Below are positions 1 to 9,816 of a stretch of DNA of 64,000 bases, piece after piece. The notes under the pieces were generated by a model that saw nothing but the letters and a program-made list of their open reading frames with translations, was not told where the DNA came from and searched no databases. A program made the translations under genes and the position numbers. This DNA is from Streptomyces sp. CB02056 (GTDB taxonomy: Bacteria; Actinomycetota; Actinomycetes; Streptomycetales; Streptomycetaceae). Position 1 is the stretch's first letter. Each line of letters begins with the position of its first letter. The stretch lies in contig NZ_LIPD01000008.1 in the NCBI RefSeq assembly GCF_001905545.1, positions 1-64,000 of the forward strand, written 5' to 3'.

Positions 1-430
1 GCTAGTGTTTGTTTCAAAAGGAATCTCCAACCCCAGTCGCAATGACCGAGGCCGGGGATGTCAACATATCTGGCGTTGACTTTTGGCACGCTGTTGAGTT
101 CTCAAGGAACGGACGCTTCCTTCGGACCGCCTTCCAGCGGACCCTCCGGGCTTCGTTCTTTCGTGTCTCCAGCTTACCAGACGTTTTCCGCTCCGTTTAC
201 CGGCGCTTCATTCATCCGATTCCCACTGGGGGGATTTCCTGCGAACTTCGTTCCGAAGCCTATCAAGGCTTTCGGAGTGATCCGTCCGTGGGATTTTGCT
301 TCGTCAGAGGACGCGTATTCCGTGGAACACGCTCGCCTCGATTCGGCGGTGTCGTAGACACTAACGCCCGGGACCGACCGTTGTCCAGTCAGTCCCAACC
401 GTTCAAACCTACTAGCCCACCCTCACCACG
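1..430 (-). promoter_or_regulatory. Promoter and 5' leader region of an rRNA operon (16S gene lies beyond the left edge)
   Basis: Read on the minus strand this AT-richer stretch has the character of an actinobacterial pre-16S leader: the conserved GAGAACTCAACAGCGTGCC box (85-108, reverse complement) and an inverted repeat GTCAAC/GTTGAC (60-65 and 75-80). The upstream part has several A-rich promoter-like segments, for example AAAACGTCTGGTAAGCTGG near 177-195. One possible sigma70-type promoter is TGGACA (382-387) with an 18-nt spacer to TAGTGT (358-363). No protein gene is credible here. The 16S gene itself is not in the window, so the assignment rests on recognising the leader. Confidence 0.68.
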
Positions 431-491
431 TCAATGGTTTGGCCGGACGAGTAGAAGACTAGCAGGTCAGAGACCTGTCGATCACATCGGC

Positions 492-1496
492 TCAGGCCGC
501 GACGGGCTGGAGGTCCGCCCGGTCGGCCGCGTCCAGATCGCCGAACTCCCCGTCCCCGGCGGCCCGCCGGCCCAGCACCAGGGCATAGAGGAGGAAGGCC
601 GCCTCGGCCAGCACACCGATGGAGATGCGGGCCCAGGTCGGCAGGCCGGACGGGGTCACGAAGGCTTCGAGGACGCCGGAGACCGCCAGGACCGTCGCCA
701 GGCCGATCGACATGCCGATGATCGCGCGGCCCTGTTCCGCCAGCGCCACCGAGCGGGTGCGCGGGCCGGGGTCGATGACGGTCCAGCCGAGGCGCAGCCC
801 GAGGCCGCCGGCCACGAAGACCGCGGTCAGCTCCAGCAGGCCGTGCGGGACGAGCAGGCCGAGGAAGACGTCGAGGCGACCGGCGGAGGCCATCAGCCCG
901 ACGCCGATGCCGAGGTTGAGCACGTTGGTCCACATCACGTAGAGCACCGGAATGCCCAACGCGATCCCGAACAGCAGGCACTGCACGGCGATCCAGGCGT
1001 TGTTCGTCCAGACCTGTGCCGCGAAGGAGCTGGCCGGCCGGTCCGAGTAGTACGTCTCGTACTGGCCGCCGGGGCGGGTCAGCTCCTGGAGGTGTTCGGG
1101 CGCGACCAGGCTGTTGCGGACCTCGGGGTGGGTGGCCATCCACCAGGCGAGCAGTGCGGTGGCGACCATCGAGACCACCGCCACCGGCACCCACCAGCGG
1201 CGCGAGCGGTAGAGCGCGGCCGGGAAGCTCACCGTGTAGTAGCGGGCGACGTCCTGCCAGCCGTTGGTCCGGGCGCCGGTCACCGCGCTGCGGGCGCGGG
1301 AGACCAGGCCGGTCAGCCGGCTCACCAGGGCCGGGTCCGGCGCGGCGGCCTGGACCTTGGCGAGGTGTCCGGTGGCGCGCTGGTAGAGCGTGACCAGCTC
1401 GTCGGCCTCCTCCCCGCCGAGCCGGCGCCGGCGGGCGAGGGCGTCCAGTCGGGCCCACTCCCCCTGGTGGGTGGCGACGAAGACGTCCAGGTCCAT
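492..1496 (-). CDS. Stage II sporulation protein M-like (SpoIIM/DUF95) membrane protein
   Basis: Integral membrane protein of 334 aa. A charged cytosolic N-terminus (about 1-95) is followed by hydrophobic segments near 101-120, 166-190, 192-205, 210-240, 255-280 and 285-310. The segment VPHGLLELTAVF (about 216-227) matches the conserved PHGxxE core of the SpoIIM/DUF95 family. In Bacillus SpoIIM helps peptidoglycan hydrolysis during engulfment; in Streptomyces, which has no engulfment, the role of this family is unknown. The ATG at MDLDVFV was chosen because upstream in-frame sequence is low-complexity Pro/Arg. It is divergent from an RDD protein, a pairing often seen in actinomycetes. Confidence 0.85.
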   Translation of the reverse strand: MDLDVFVATHQGEWARLDALARRRRLGGEEADELVTLYQRATGHLAKVQAAAPDPALVSRLTGLVSRARSAVTGARTNGWQDVARYYTVSFPAALYRSRRWWVPVAVVSMVATALLAWWMATHPEVRNSLVAPEHLQELTRPGGQYETYYSDRPASSFAAQVWTNNAWIAVQCLLFGIALGIPVLYVMWTNVLNLGIGVGLMASAGRLDVFLGLLVPHGLLELTAVFVAGGLGLRLGWTVIDPGPRTRSVALAEQGRAIIGMSIGLATVLAVSGVLEAFVTPSGLPTWARISIGVLAEAAFLLYALVLGRRAAGDGEFGDLDAADRADLQPVAA

Positions 1497-1816
1497 TTCG
1501 GCGGCTCCATAGATCGGCGGCGGGCGCGGACGTGCGTGCGCGGGCGGGTCCGCGGGCGGGCGGGTCCGGGCGGGCGGGTCCGGGCGGACCCGCGCGGCCC
1601 AGCATGCCAGCAGCGGCCGCCGCCCCGGCCGTCGGGATCTCACTTCCCGTGCGCCCACCGGGCCCCGTATGTTTGCGGCTGCGGATCAGACTGCGGAGAG
1701 CGCGTCACGGGGGGCCGGTCCGGGGTGGTTCCCTCCCCCGGCACCGCCGCCCTCCCAGGCGCCGGATCCCCATGGGCGAGCCGTACCGGCTCCAAGAACG
1801 TGAACGGACAGGTGTC

Positions 1817-2860
1817 TTGAGCGACCTGGTGACGGGTGAGGCGGTCGTCCTCGGCCTGCAGACGGCGAAGCTTCCGAGCAGGGCCCTGGCGATCGTGATC
1901 GACCTGCTGGTGGAGTTCGCCGCCCTGCTGGTGTTCACGCTGCTGCTGAGCCTCGCGCTGATCGGGCTCGACGGCGCGGCCCTGGCCGCCACGATGATCG
2001 GCCTGATGGTGTTCTTCCTGGTCGCCGTGCCCGTGATGGTCGAGACCCTCACCCGCGGCCGCTCGCTCGGCAAGGCCGCGCTCGGCCTGCGCGTGGTGCG
2101 CACCGACGGCGGGCCGGTGCGCTTCCGGCACTCGCTGGTGCGCGGGCTGGTCGGCTTCTTCGAGATGATCGTGCTGACCGGCGCCCCGGCCGTGATCACC
2201 TCGGCGGTGCACTCGGACGGCAAGCGGCTCGGCGACATCTTCGCCGGGACGGTGGTCGTCCGCGAGCGCACCCCGGGTGCGGGCGGCTCCGCCACCCCGC
2301 TGCCGCCGGTGCACCCGCACCTGCTGCAGTCGATGGGCCACGAGCTGGTCGCGATGGACCTGTCCGCGGTACCGGAGCCGCTCTGGCTGGCCGTCCGCCA
2401 ACTGCTCGGCCGGACGAGCCAGTTGGACCCGGCGGTGATGCACCGGATGTCCACCCGGCTGGCCGAGGACCTGTCCGCCCTGATCGGCCACCCGATCGCG
2501 CCGGGGCTGCACCCGGCGGCGTACCTGGGCGCGGTGCTCACCGAGCGCCAGCGGCGGGAGTGGACCCGGGCCCAGCAGCAGCTGTGGGCGGCCGGGCCGA
2601 TACCCGGCCGACCGATACCCGGCCGACCGATACCCGCCCAGGTGCCCGCTCCCCGCCCGGCCTCCGGTCCGCTCCCCGCGCCGGCTCCGACCGGCCCGGC
2701 CGACGGACGGCCCGTCCGGGTCCTCGGCCTGCCGGCCCAGCAGCCCGCGCCCACGGCTCCCCCGGCCCCCGCCGCGGCCCCGGCAGCCGCACCGACCGCC
2801 CCGACGGCCCCGTCCTTCGACAAGCCCGCCGCCGGCAGCGGCTTCGCCCCGCCCGCCTGA
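1817..2860 (+). CDS. RDD family membrane protein with Pro/Ala-rich tail
   Basis: RDD-domain protein of unknown transport or structural role. The N-terminus reads LSDLVTGEAVVLGLQ, then a membrane segment carrying the RDD-type Asp (RALAIVIDLL), a second hydrophobic hairpin, the family motif TRGRSLGKAALGLRVV and a closing RLGDIFAGTVVVRE. A domain of about 100 aa follows, then a Pro/Ala-rich, probably disordered tail. The tail includes a short tandem duplication encoding GRPIP repeats (about 2595-2640). The TTG start at 1817 has a GGACAGG ribosome site and matches family N-termini; an in-frame ATG at 1772 is the alternative. Function is not known from sequence. Confidence 0.82.
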   Translation: MSDLVTGEAVVLGLQTAKLPSRALAIVIDLLVEFAALLVFTLLLSLALIGLDGAALAATMIGLMVFFLVAVPVMVETLTRGRSLGKAALGLRVVRTDGGPVRFRHSLVRGLVGFFEMIVLTGAPAVITSAVHSDGKRLGDIFAGTVVVRERTPGAGGSATPLPPVHPHLLQSMGHELVAMDLSAVPEPLWLAVRQLLGRTSQLDPAVMHRMSTRLAEDLSALIGHPIAPGLHPAAYLGAVLTERQRREWTRAQQQLWAAGPIPGRPIPGRPIPAQVPAPRPASGPLPAPAPTGPADGRPVRVLGLPAQQPAPTAPPAPAAAPAAAPTAPTAPSFDKPAAGSGFAPPA

Positions 2861-2917
2861 GGCGAACCGCCCCGGCCGCAGCAGCCCTGCCGCACCGGCC
2901 CCGGCCGCGAAGGCCCG

Positions 2918-3556
2918 CTACTCCTCCTCCGCCCCCACCCGCCAGGCGTTCGGCGGCGACTCCAGCTCCTCCAGCTCGATCCCCTCCGCCGCCAGCACCA
3001 CATCGCCCGCCAGGTGCACGACCTGCTGCTCGCCCGTCTCCAGGTCCGCCACCTGGTACCGCTCGACCAGCAGCGGCCCCGAATCCGTCTCGTGGGTGTC
3101 GACGCCCTCCAGCAGCCACCCCTGGTCGAGGGTGCGCGGCGCCAGCACCGGCTCGGTGAAGGCCACCAGCCGCACCCGCGCGCTCGCCCCCTCCCGCAGC
3201 CGCAGCAGCCGGGCGGTGGCGACCAGGAAGCCCGGCGAGCGGCCGGTGAAGGCGTGCGCCCGGTCGTGGCCCTCCGCCGCGTGCTCGCCGCCGGGGTCGG
3301 CCGCGTCGGTCCGGACCCAGGCCACCCCGTCCACCGCCCCGCCGCGCACCTGCCAGCCGCCGGCCCGCAGCTCCAGCCGCAGCGGCCGGGCGCGCGAGTC
3401 CAGCGTCAGGTCGGTGCTGCCGAGCACCCGGCCGTCCGGCGCGTAGGTCTTGGAGACGTACCGCCACCCGGCCGCCCCGGGGGCGCAACTGAAGCGCTCC
3501 TCCCCGAGCGGGACGTGGTCGTGCGGGTCGTGGAGCGAGTACCGGCCGTTGGGCAT
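2918..3556 (-). CDS. Conserved hypothetical protein (212 aa)
   Basis: Soluble-looking protein of 212 aa beginning MPNGRYSLHDPHDHVP, with no signal peptide or membrane segment. It alternates short hydrophobic strands with charged turns (GWRYVSK, LRLELRAGGWQVRG, GFLVATARLLRL, ERYQVADLETGEQQVVHLAG), suggesting an all-beta, lipocalin- or glycolipid-binding-like fold. That is an impression, not a family match. The C-terminus is acidic (GAEEE). The ATG was chosen because upstream in-frame sequence looks non-coding and the promoter of the divergent sigma-factor gene would lie there. I do not recognise a function. Confidence 0.7.
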   Translation of the reverse strand: MPNGRYSLHDPHDHVPLGEERFSCAPGAAGWRYVSKTYAPDGRVLGSTDLTLDSRARPLRLELRAGGWQVRGGAVDGVAWVRTDAADPGGEHAAEGHDRAHAFTGRSPGFLVATARLLRLREGASARVRLVAFTEPVLAPRTLDQGWLLEGVDTHETDSGPLLVERYQVADLETGEQQVVHLAGDVVLAAEGIELEELESPPNAWRVGAEEE

Positions 3557-3664
3557 GCCGGAAAGCCTACGTGCGCGGTTCGCGTGCAACGTTCCGGCCG
3601 GTGCCCGCATTAGAGGGGCGGACGGCGCGCCGGTGCGCCGCCACCACGACGAGAGGGGGTGCGG

Positions 3665-4177
3665 ATGGCGAAGCAGACGCGCGACGTGGAGTTCACGGAG
3701 TACGTGGCCTCCAGGAGCGGCTGGCTGCGCAAGGTCGCCTATCTGCTGTGCGGGGACTGGCACCGGGCCGACGACCTGGTGCAGGAGTGCGCGACCAAGC
3801 TGTACGTGAACTGGTCGCGGGCCGGCCGGGTGGAGAACCTGGACGGCTACGCCCGCAGGGTGCTGGTCAACACCTTCCTCGCCGAGCAGCGCTCGTCCTG
3901 GTGGCGGCGGACGTCACGGACCGCGGCGCCGGTGGACGTGGCGTCGGTGGCCGCCGACCTCGACGCCCGGCTCGACCTGCGCAAGGCGCTGGCCGCGCTG
4001 CCGCCCAAGCAGCGGGCCACCGTGGTGCTCCGGTACTACTGCGACCTCACGGTCGATCAGACCGCCGATGCGATGAGCTGCTCCTCGGGCAACGTGAAGA
4101 GCCAGACCTCGCGGGCTCTCGCCACCCTCCGGACGACGCTCTCCCCCCGTCCCACCACCGCCGAGAGGACGTCATGA
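3665..4177 (+). CDS. ECF RNA polymerase sigma factor, SigE-family type (SigE70 group)
   Basis: Small sigma factor of 170 aa with only regions 2 and 4. Region 2 (about 6-75) contains AYLLCGDWHRADDLVQECATKLYVNW, the core-binding and -10-recognition helices. Region 4 (about 105-160) contains ALAALPPKQRATVVLRYYCDLTVDQTADAMSCSSGNVKSQTSRAL, the -35-recognition helix-turn-helix. The ATG at MAKQTRD lies 6 nt after GAGAGGGG; a GTG two codons upstream is too close to that site. The stop codon overlaps the start of the next gene (ATGA), so sigma factor and partner are translationally coupled. It is an Actinobacteria-specific ECF type, not the S. coelicolor cell-envelope SigE. Confidence 0.9.
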   Translation: MAKQTRDVEFTEYVASRSGWLRKVAYLLCGDWHRADDLVQECATKLYVNWSRAGRVENLDGYARRVLVNTFLAEQRSSWWRRTSRTAAPVDVASVAADLDARLDLRKALAALPPKQRATVVLRYYCDLTVDQTADAMSCSSGNVKSQTSRALATLRTTLSPRPTTAERTS

Positions 4178-5199
4178 GGTCGCACGAGCAGCGTGATCTG
4201 ACCGCCCGGCTGAGCGCCCTCGCCGAGGCCCCGGCGCCGCCCGCCACACTCGACACCTCGGCGGTGATCGCCCGCGGCCGGGTCCGGCTGCGCCGCCGCC
4301 GGCAGGCCCTGGTCGGTGTGGTGGCCGGGTCGACCGCCGCCGTCCTGGCCGGCGTCCTGCTGCTGCGCCCGGCCGGGGCGCCGCCCGCACCGGCCGTCCC
4401 CGCGCCCACCGCCCCGGTCTCGCTCGCACCGTCCCCGACGGCCGCGCCGACCCCGGCGGCGCGGACCGGTCCGCTGAGCGCCGAGGCCCGCTTCGGCTGG
4501 CTGCCGTCGTGGCTGGCCCGGCCGGCCGTCGGCTACGCGAACAGCGACAGCCGTTCCGTCACCACCGCGGCCACCACCACCGCCGTCCTCAACGCGACCC
4601 CCGCCCTGAAGCTGGAGCTGCTGCGCGGCCCCGGCGAGTCCCCCGCCCCCGGACAGCACACGGCCCCCGCGCCCCCGGTCGCCGGCCGGGAGGCCCAGTG
4701 GCTGCTCACCGACGCGTCGGGATCCCTGGGCGGGCTGCGCTGGCTGACCGCCTCCGGCCGCTGGGCCCAGCTGACCGCCACCCTGTGGTTGGACGCGAAG
4801 GTCCAGGACGACCTGCTCCGGGTCGCGGCCGGCGCCGAGTTCGGCGACCGGGACGTCCCGTTCCCGGTGCGCCCGACCGGCCTGCCCGCCGACCTCGGGC
4901 TGCGGAACGCCGAGGTCCACCGGCCCACCAGGGACTCCGAGCCCCCGTGGAGCGCCATCCTGTCGTACACCGTCGGCGACAAGTGGCTGAGCGTCACGGT
5001 CCAGCCGGACGGCTTCGGCAAGTTCGCGGACGGCCGGCCGAACGGCGGCACCCCGGTGTGCCGGGTCGAGAAGGGCGTCCAGCTCTGCGCCAACGGCACC
5101 GCGGCGGGGCTCCCGTCCGTCCAGGGGGCCGGCGGACTGGCGGGTCTGCTCGAGCGGTTCGAGGTGCTCGGCGCGGACGAGGCCTCCTGGACCCGCTGA
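4174..5199 (+). CDS. Putative membrane anti-sigma factor / sigma-partner protein
   Basis: Bitopic protein of 341 aa coupled to the ECF sigma gene by a 4-nt overlap. The basic cytosolic N-terminus (1-45) includes RGRVRLRRRRQ. A single membrane helix spans about 47-67 (LVGVVAGSTAAVLAGVLLL). A Pro/Ala linker and an extracytoplasmic domain (about 100-341) follow. There is no HxxxCxxC zinc anti-sigma motif, so the anti-sigma role is inferred from gene order and topology, as for many SigE70-group operons. The outer domain could sense an envelope signal. A strong stem-loop follows immediately. Confidence 0.72.
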   Translation: MRSHEQRDLTARLSALAEAPAPPATLDTSAVIARGRVRLRRRRQALVGVVAGSTAAVLAGVLLLRPAGAPPAPAVPAPTAPVSLAPSPTAAPTPAARTGPLSAEARFGWLPSWLARPAVGYANSDSRSVTTAATTTAVLNATPALKLELLRGPGESPAPGQHTAPAPPVAGREAQWLLTDASGSLGGLRWLTASGRWAQLTATLWLDAKVQDDLLRVAAGAEFGDRDVPFPVRPTGLPADLGLRNAEVHRPTRDSEPPWSAILSYTVGDKWLSVTVQPDGFGKFADGRPNGGTPVCRVEKGVQLCANGTAAGLPSVQGAGGLAGLLERFEVLGADEASWTR

Positions 5200-5216
5200 A
5201 CCGCCCCGGCGGAACG

Positions 5217-5258
5217 CCGACGGCCGGCGCCCCCGGAGGGGAGGGCGCCGGCCGTCGG
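5217..5258. terminator. Bidirectional stem-loop terminator
   Basis: Perfect 16-bp G/C-rich stem (5217-5232 with 5243-5258) and a 10-nt loop between the convergent anti-sigma-like gene and ahcY. There is no T-tract, as is common for Streptomyces terminators. Confidence 0.8.
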
Positions 5259-5271
5259 ATCCGCTGATCGG

Positions 5272-7076
<1,805 letters not shown>

Positions 7077-8054
7077 TCAGTGCGCGCCGCCCGGGCCGGG
7101 GCCGCCGGGCGTGGCGGCCGGGTCGTCGCCCGCCGCGGCCTTCTCGGCGCTGTACACGTCGGGCTCCAGGTAGATCGCCCGGGCGATCGGGACGACCGCG
7201 CGGACCCGCGACTCGGCGGCGTCGATCGCCTCCGCGACCCGGGCGGCGCTGTCCTCCGCGTTGACGGCGATCTTGGCCGCGACCAGCAGCTCCTCCGGGC
7301 CGAGGTGCAGGGTACGCATGTGGATCACCCGGGTGACCGCCTCGCCGTCCACCAGCGCCTCCCGGATCCGGCGCACCGAGTCCTTGTCGGCCGACTCGCC
7401 GAGCAGCAGCGACTTGGTCTCCAGGGCGAGCACCACGGCGATCACCACCAGCAGGAGGCCGATGCACAGGGTGCCGATGCCGTCCCAGACGCCGTCGCCG
7501 GTGATCACGGTGAGCCCGACGCCGAACAGCGCGAGCACCAGGCCGATCAGCGCGCCGGTGTCCTCCAGCAGTACCACCGGCAGCTCCGGCGCCTTGGCGG
7601 TGCGGATGAACTGGGTCCAGCTCTGCTTGCCCTTGGCCTTCTCCGACTCCCGCACCGCGGTGAGGAAGGACCAGCCCTCCATGCCGATGGCGAAGACCAG
7701 CACGCCGACCGCCCAGCCCCAGGCGTCCAGCGCCTCCGGGTGGCTGATCTTGTGCCAGCCCTCGTAGACCGCGAACAGGCCGCCGACGCTGAACAGCACG
7801 ATGGCCACCAGGAAGCCGTACACGTAGCGCTCGCGGCCGTACCCGAAGGGGTGCTCCTCGTCGGCCGCCCGGCGCGCCCGCTTGCCGCCGATCAGCAGCA
7901 GCACCTGGTTGCCGGAGTCGGCCACCGAGTGCACGCCCTCGGCCAGCATCGAGGAGGAGCCGGTGAAGCCGAAGGCGGTGAACTTGGCCACGGCGATCGC
8001 CAGGTTCGCGGACAGCGCCGCGATCAGTGCCTTGGTACCGCCTTCGGTGCTCAT
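7077..8054 (-). CDS. Cation diffusion facilitator (CDF) family metal exporter
   Basis: CDF/SLC30-type H+-coupled divalent metal efflux protein of 325 aa with six predicted membrane helices followed by a cytosolic ferredoxin-like domain. The helix II metal site is seen in SMLAEGVHSVADSGNQ (HxxxD in place of DxxxD). The helix V site reads LLEDTGALIG, where the usual second acidic residue is Ala, so the site differs from FieF-type transporters and resembles the SLC30A9-like branch. The cytosolic part (about 205-300) includes VTRVIHMRTLHLGPEELLVAAKI. The Gly/Pro-rich tail is probably disordered. Metal specificity cannot be read from the sequence. Confidence 0.9.
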   Translation of the reverse strand: MSTEGGTKALIAALSANLAIAVAKFTAFGFTGSSSMLAEGVHSVADSGNQVLLLIGGKRARRAADEEHPFGYGRERYVYGFLVAIVLFSVGGLFAVYEGWHKISHPEALDAWGWAVGVLVFAIGMEGWSFLTAVRESEKAKGKQSWTQFIRTAKAPELPVVLLEDTGALIGLVLALFGVGLTVITGDGVWDGIGTLCIGLLLVVIAVVLALETKSLLLGESADKDSVRRIREALVDGEAVTRVIHMRTLHLGPEELLVAAKIAVNAEDSAARVAEAIDAAESRVRAVVPIARAIYLEPDVYSAEKAAAGDDPAATPGGPGPGGAH

Positions 8055-8133
8055 GCTTCCAGGTCCTCACGGGTCGGTCGGCGTCGTCGAGCGCTTACCG
8101 TACCGGCCCCGGGGGCCCGATCGGCCGACCGTC

Positions 8134-9384
8134 TCAGGACTGCGCGGCGGCGAGCCCCAGGTAGACGGCGGCGAAGTCGGTCAGCGCGACCAGGTCGGCC
8201 AGCGCGTGCAGCGCGTCCGGCCGGGTGCTCGCGTACTCGGTCAGCCGGACGTCGTGCGCGGCGGCCAGCCGGTGCGCCCGGGAGACGCCGAAGCTGCGCG
8301 GCCCGGCGTCCTCCTCCGGCACCTCGGCCGGGCCGTCCTGCCCGTCCGGCGCCGCCGGGCCGGCCGCGCCGGGGGCGTGCCGCAGCAGCAGGACCTGGAG
8401 GTGCAGCGGGTCCGGCTCCTCGACCCGGTCGCGGAAGAAGTCGTCCGGATCGGCGCCCGCGCCCAACTGCCCGGTGAACATGCCGCGGTGGGCGGTGAGC
8501 ACCTGCGGCAGCGGCCCGGCCAGCGCCGGACGCCCGGCCCGGTCGGCCAGCTGGGCGGCGAACCGGGTGGCGGCCGCCCCGGCGATCGGGCCCTCGGCCC
8601 ACAGCAGCGGGACCGTCCCGGCCAGCCGGGCGGCCAGGCCCTTCGCCGGGTTGGTGTACGCGGCGGCGTCCGGGCGGCAGCGCACCGCGGCGGCGTCCAG
8701 CAGGTCGGCGAGGGCCGGCAGCGCGTCGTACGGGAGCTGGGTGAGGCCGATCTTCTGGGCGAGCGCCAGCAGCGGGGCGAGGTGGGACCAGAGCGCCGCC
8801 GGGTCCTCGGCCGGCAGGTCCGGCTCGACGGCCGTCACGGGCGCGAGGTCCTCGGGCAGCACCGAGGCCACGAACGGCAGCGGCAGCGCGCGCACCTGCA
8901 GCGCGGCCTCGGCCAGCGCGCTGCCGGCCGGGGCGGTCACCACGATCGCGCAGCCGCGCGCGTACGCCTGCTCGGCGAGGGCGACCAGGCCCTGCTCGCC
9001 GCCGTCGGCGGAGCTGATCACCAGCAGGTCCAGCGGGCCGGCCCAGCCGGGCAGCTGCCAGCCGAGCCCGGCGGTGAAGGCGGGCGGGGCGCCGGCCCGG
9101 TCGGCGCGCGGGGCGGCCGCCTCGGTCGGCGGCAGCGGGGTGACCAGGGAGCTCGTACCGGCCAGCGCCGAGAGCATCTCGGCGGCGGTCAGCGCGCTGC
9201 CGTGCCCGGCGACCAGGACGGCACGCGGGCGGCCGTCCGGACGCAGCCGGTCGAGGCCGGCCGCCTCGGCCTGCCGCAGCGCGGTGCGGACCCGCGCACC
9301 GGCGCCGGCCAGGGCCAGCAGGGCGCGGTCGTGGTCGGCGCGCTGGAGGGCGGCCGGGTCGTCGAGCAGGGTGTCGTCGAGCAT
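8134..9384 (-). CDS. SIS-domain protein, mannose-6-phosphate isomerase-like (bifunctional PGI/PMI family)
   Basis: Protein of 416 aa with a double SIS (sugar isomerase) architecture. The first SIS contains VLVAGHGSALTAAEMLSAL and DLLVISSADGGEQGLVALAEQAYARGCAIVVTAP. The second half (about 210-416) contains the C-terminal isomerase region, including NPAKGLAARLAGTVPLLWAEG. The family interconverts glucose-6-P, fructose-6-P or mannose-6-P. Position beside manB points to mannose-phosphate supply for GDP-mannose and glycosylation. The sugar-phosphate loop SSADGGEQ departs from the usual SxSGxTxE, so activity should not be assumed. The ATG at MLDDTLL is the first consistent start. Confidence 0.8.
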   Translation of the reverse strand: MLDDTLLDDPAALQRADHDRALLALAGAGARVRTALRQAEAAGLDRLRPDGRPRAVLVAGHGSALTAAEMLSALAGTSSLVTPLPPTEAAAPRADRAGAPPAFTAGLGWQLPGWAGPLDLLVISSADGGEQGLVALAEQAYARGCAIVVTAPAGSALAEAALQVRALPLPFVASVLPEDLAPVTAVEPDLPAEDPAALWSHLAPLLALAQKIGLTQLPYDALPALADLLDAAAVRCRPDAAAYTNPAKGLAARLAGTVPLLWAEGPIAGAAATRFAAQLADRAGRPALAGPLPQVLTAHRGMFTGQLGAGADPDDFFRDRVEEPDPLHLQVLLLRHAPGAAGPAAPDGQDGPAEVPEEDAGPRSFGVSRAHRLAAAHDVRLTEYASTRPDALHALADLVALTDFAAVYLGLAAAQS

Positions 9385-9488
9385 GCGGCGAACCTCCGGC
9401 TGCGGTCCTGGACGGGCGGTCGGGGCGGTCGGGGCGACTTCGTCCCGGGGCTTCCGCCCGGGCTTCGTCCCGGGCGTCGCCCCCAGGA

Positions 9489-9671
9489 TCAGGCCGGGCG
9501 GCGGGCCTCGTCCACCAGGAGGACCGGAATGCCCTCGCGGACCGGGTACGCGAGGCCGCAGTCCGCGCCGGTGCAGACCAGCTCGGGCTGCTCCTCGGTG
9601 CCGCCCTCGACGAGCGCGGCCCGGCACTGCGGGCAGACCAGGATCTCCAGCAGGAAGGATTCGAGCTTCAT
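9489..9671 (-). CDS. Trm112-family zinc-ribbon protein
   Basis: Small protein of 60 aa (MKLESFLLEILVCPQC...). The paired cysteines VCPQC and CTGADC form a predicted zinc knuckle, followed by GLAYPVREGIPVLLVDEA, the typical UPF0434/Trm112 C-terminus. In eukaryotes and archaea Trm112 activates methyltransferases; the bacterial role is unclear. GGAGAG precedes the start. It lies between manB and the SIS gene on the same strand, so it is probably co-transcribed with them. Confidence 0.9.
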   Translation of the reverse strand: MKLESFLLEILVCPQCRAALVEGGTEEQPELVCTGADCGLAYPVREGIPVLLVDEARRPA

Positions 9672-9816
9672 GGGGCTCTCCAAGGTTCGGGGGTGGCACG
9701 GAGGTGCCCCGGCCGATAGGAAACCCTACCGGCCGGGGCACCGGGGCCCGTGCTCAGGCGCTCCGCGCGGGCGCGAGCCCGGTCGGGGGGCTCGGGCGAG
9801 GCGTCGGGCTAGGGGC

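Noticed and set aside
2594-2640. Tandem repeats in the RDD gene considered as CRISPR or regulatory repeats
   Set aside because: In-frame coding repeats (GRPIP) only 15 bp long with no spacers; simple slippage product.
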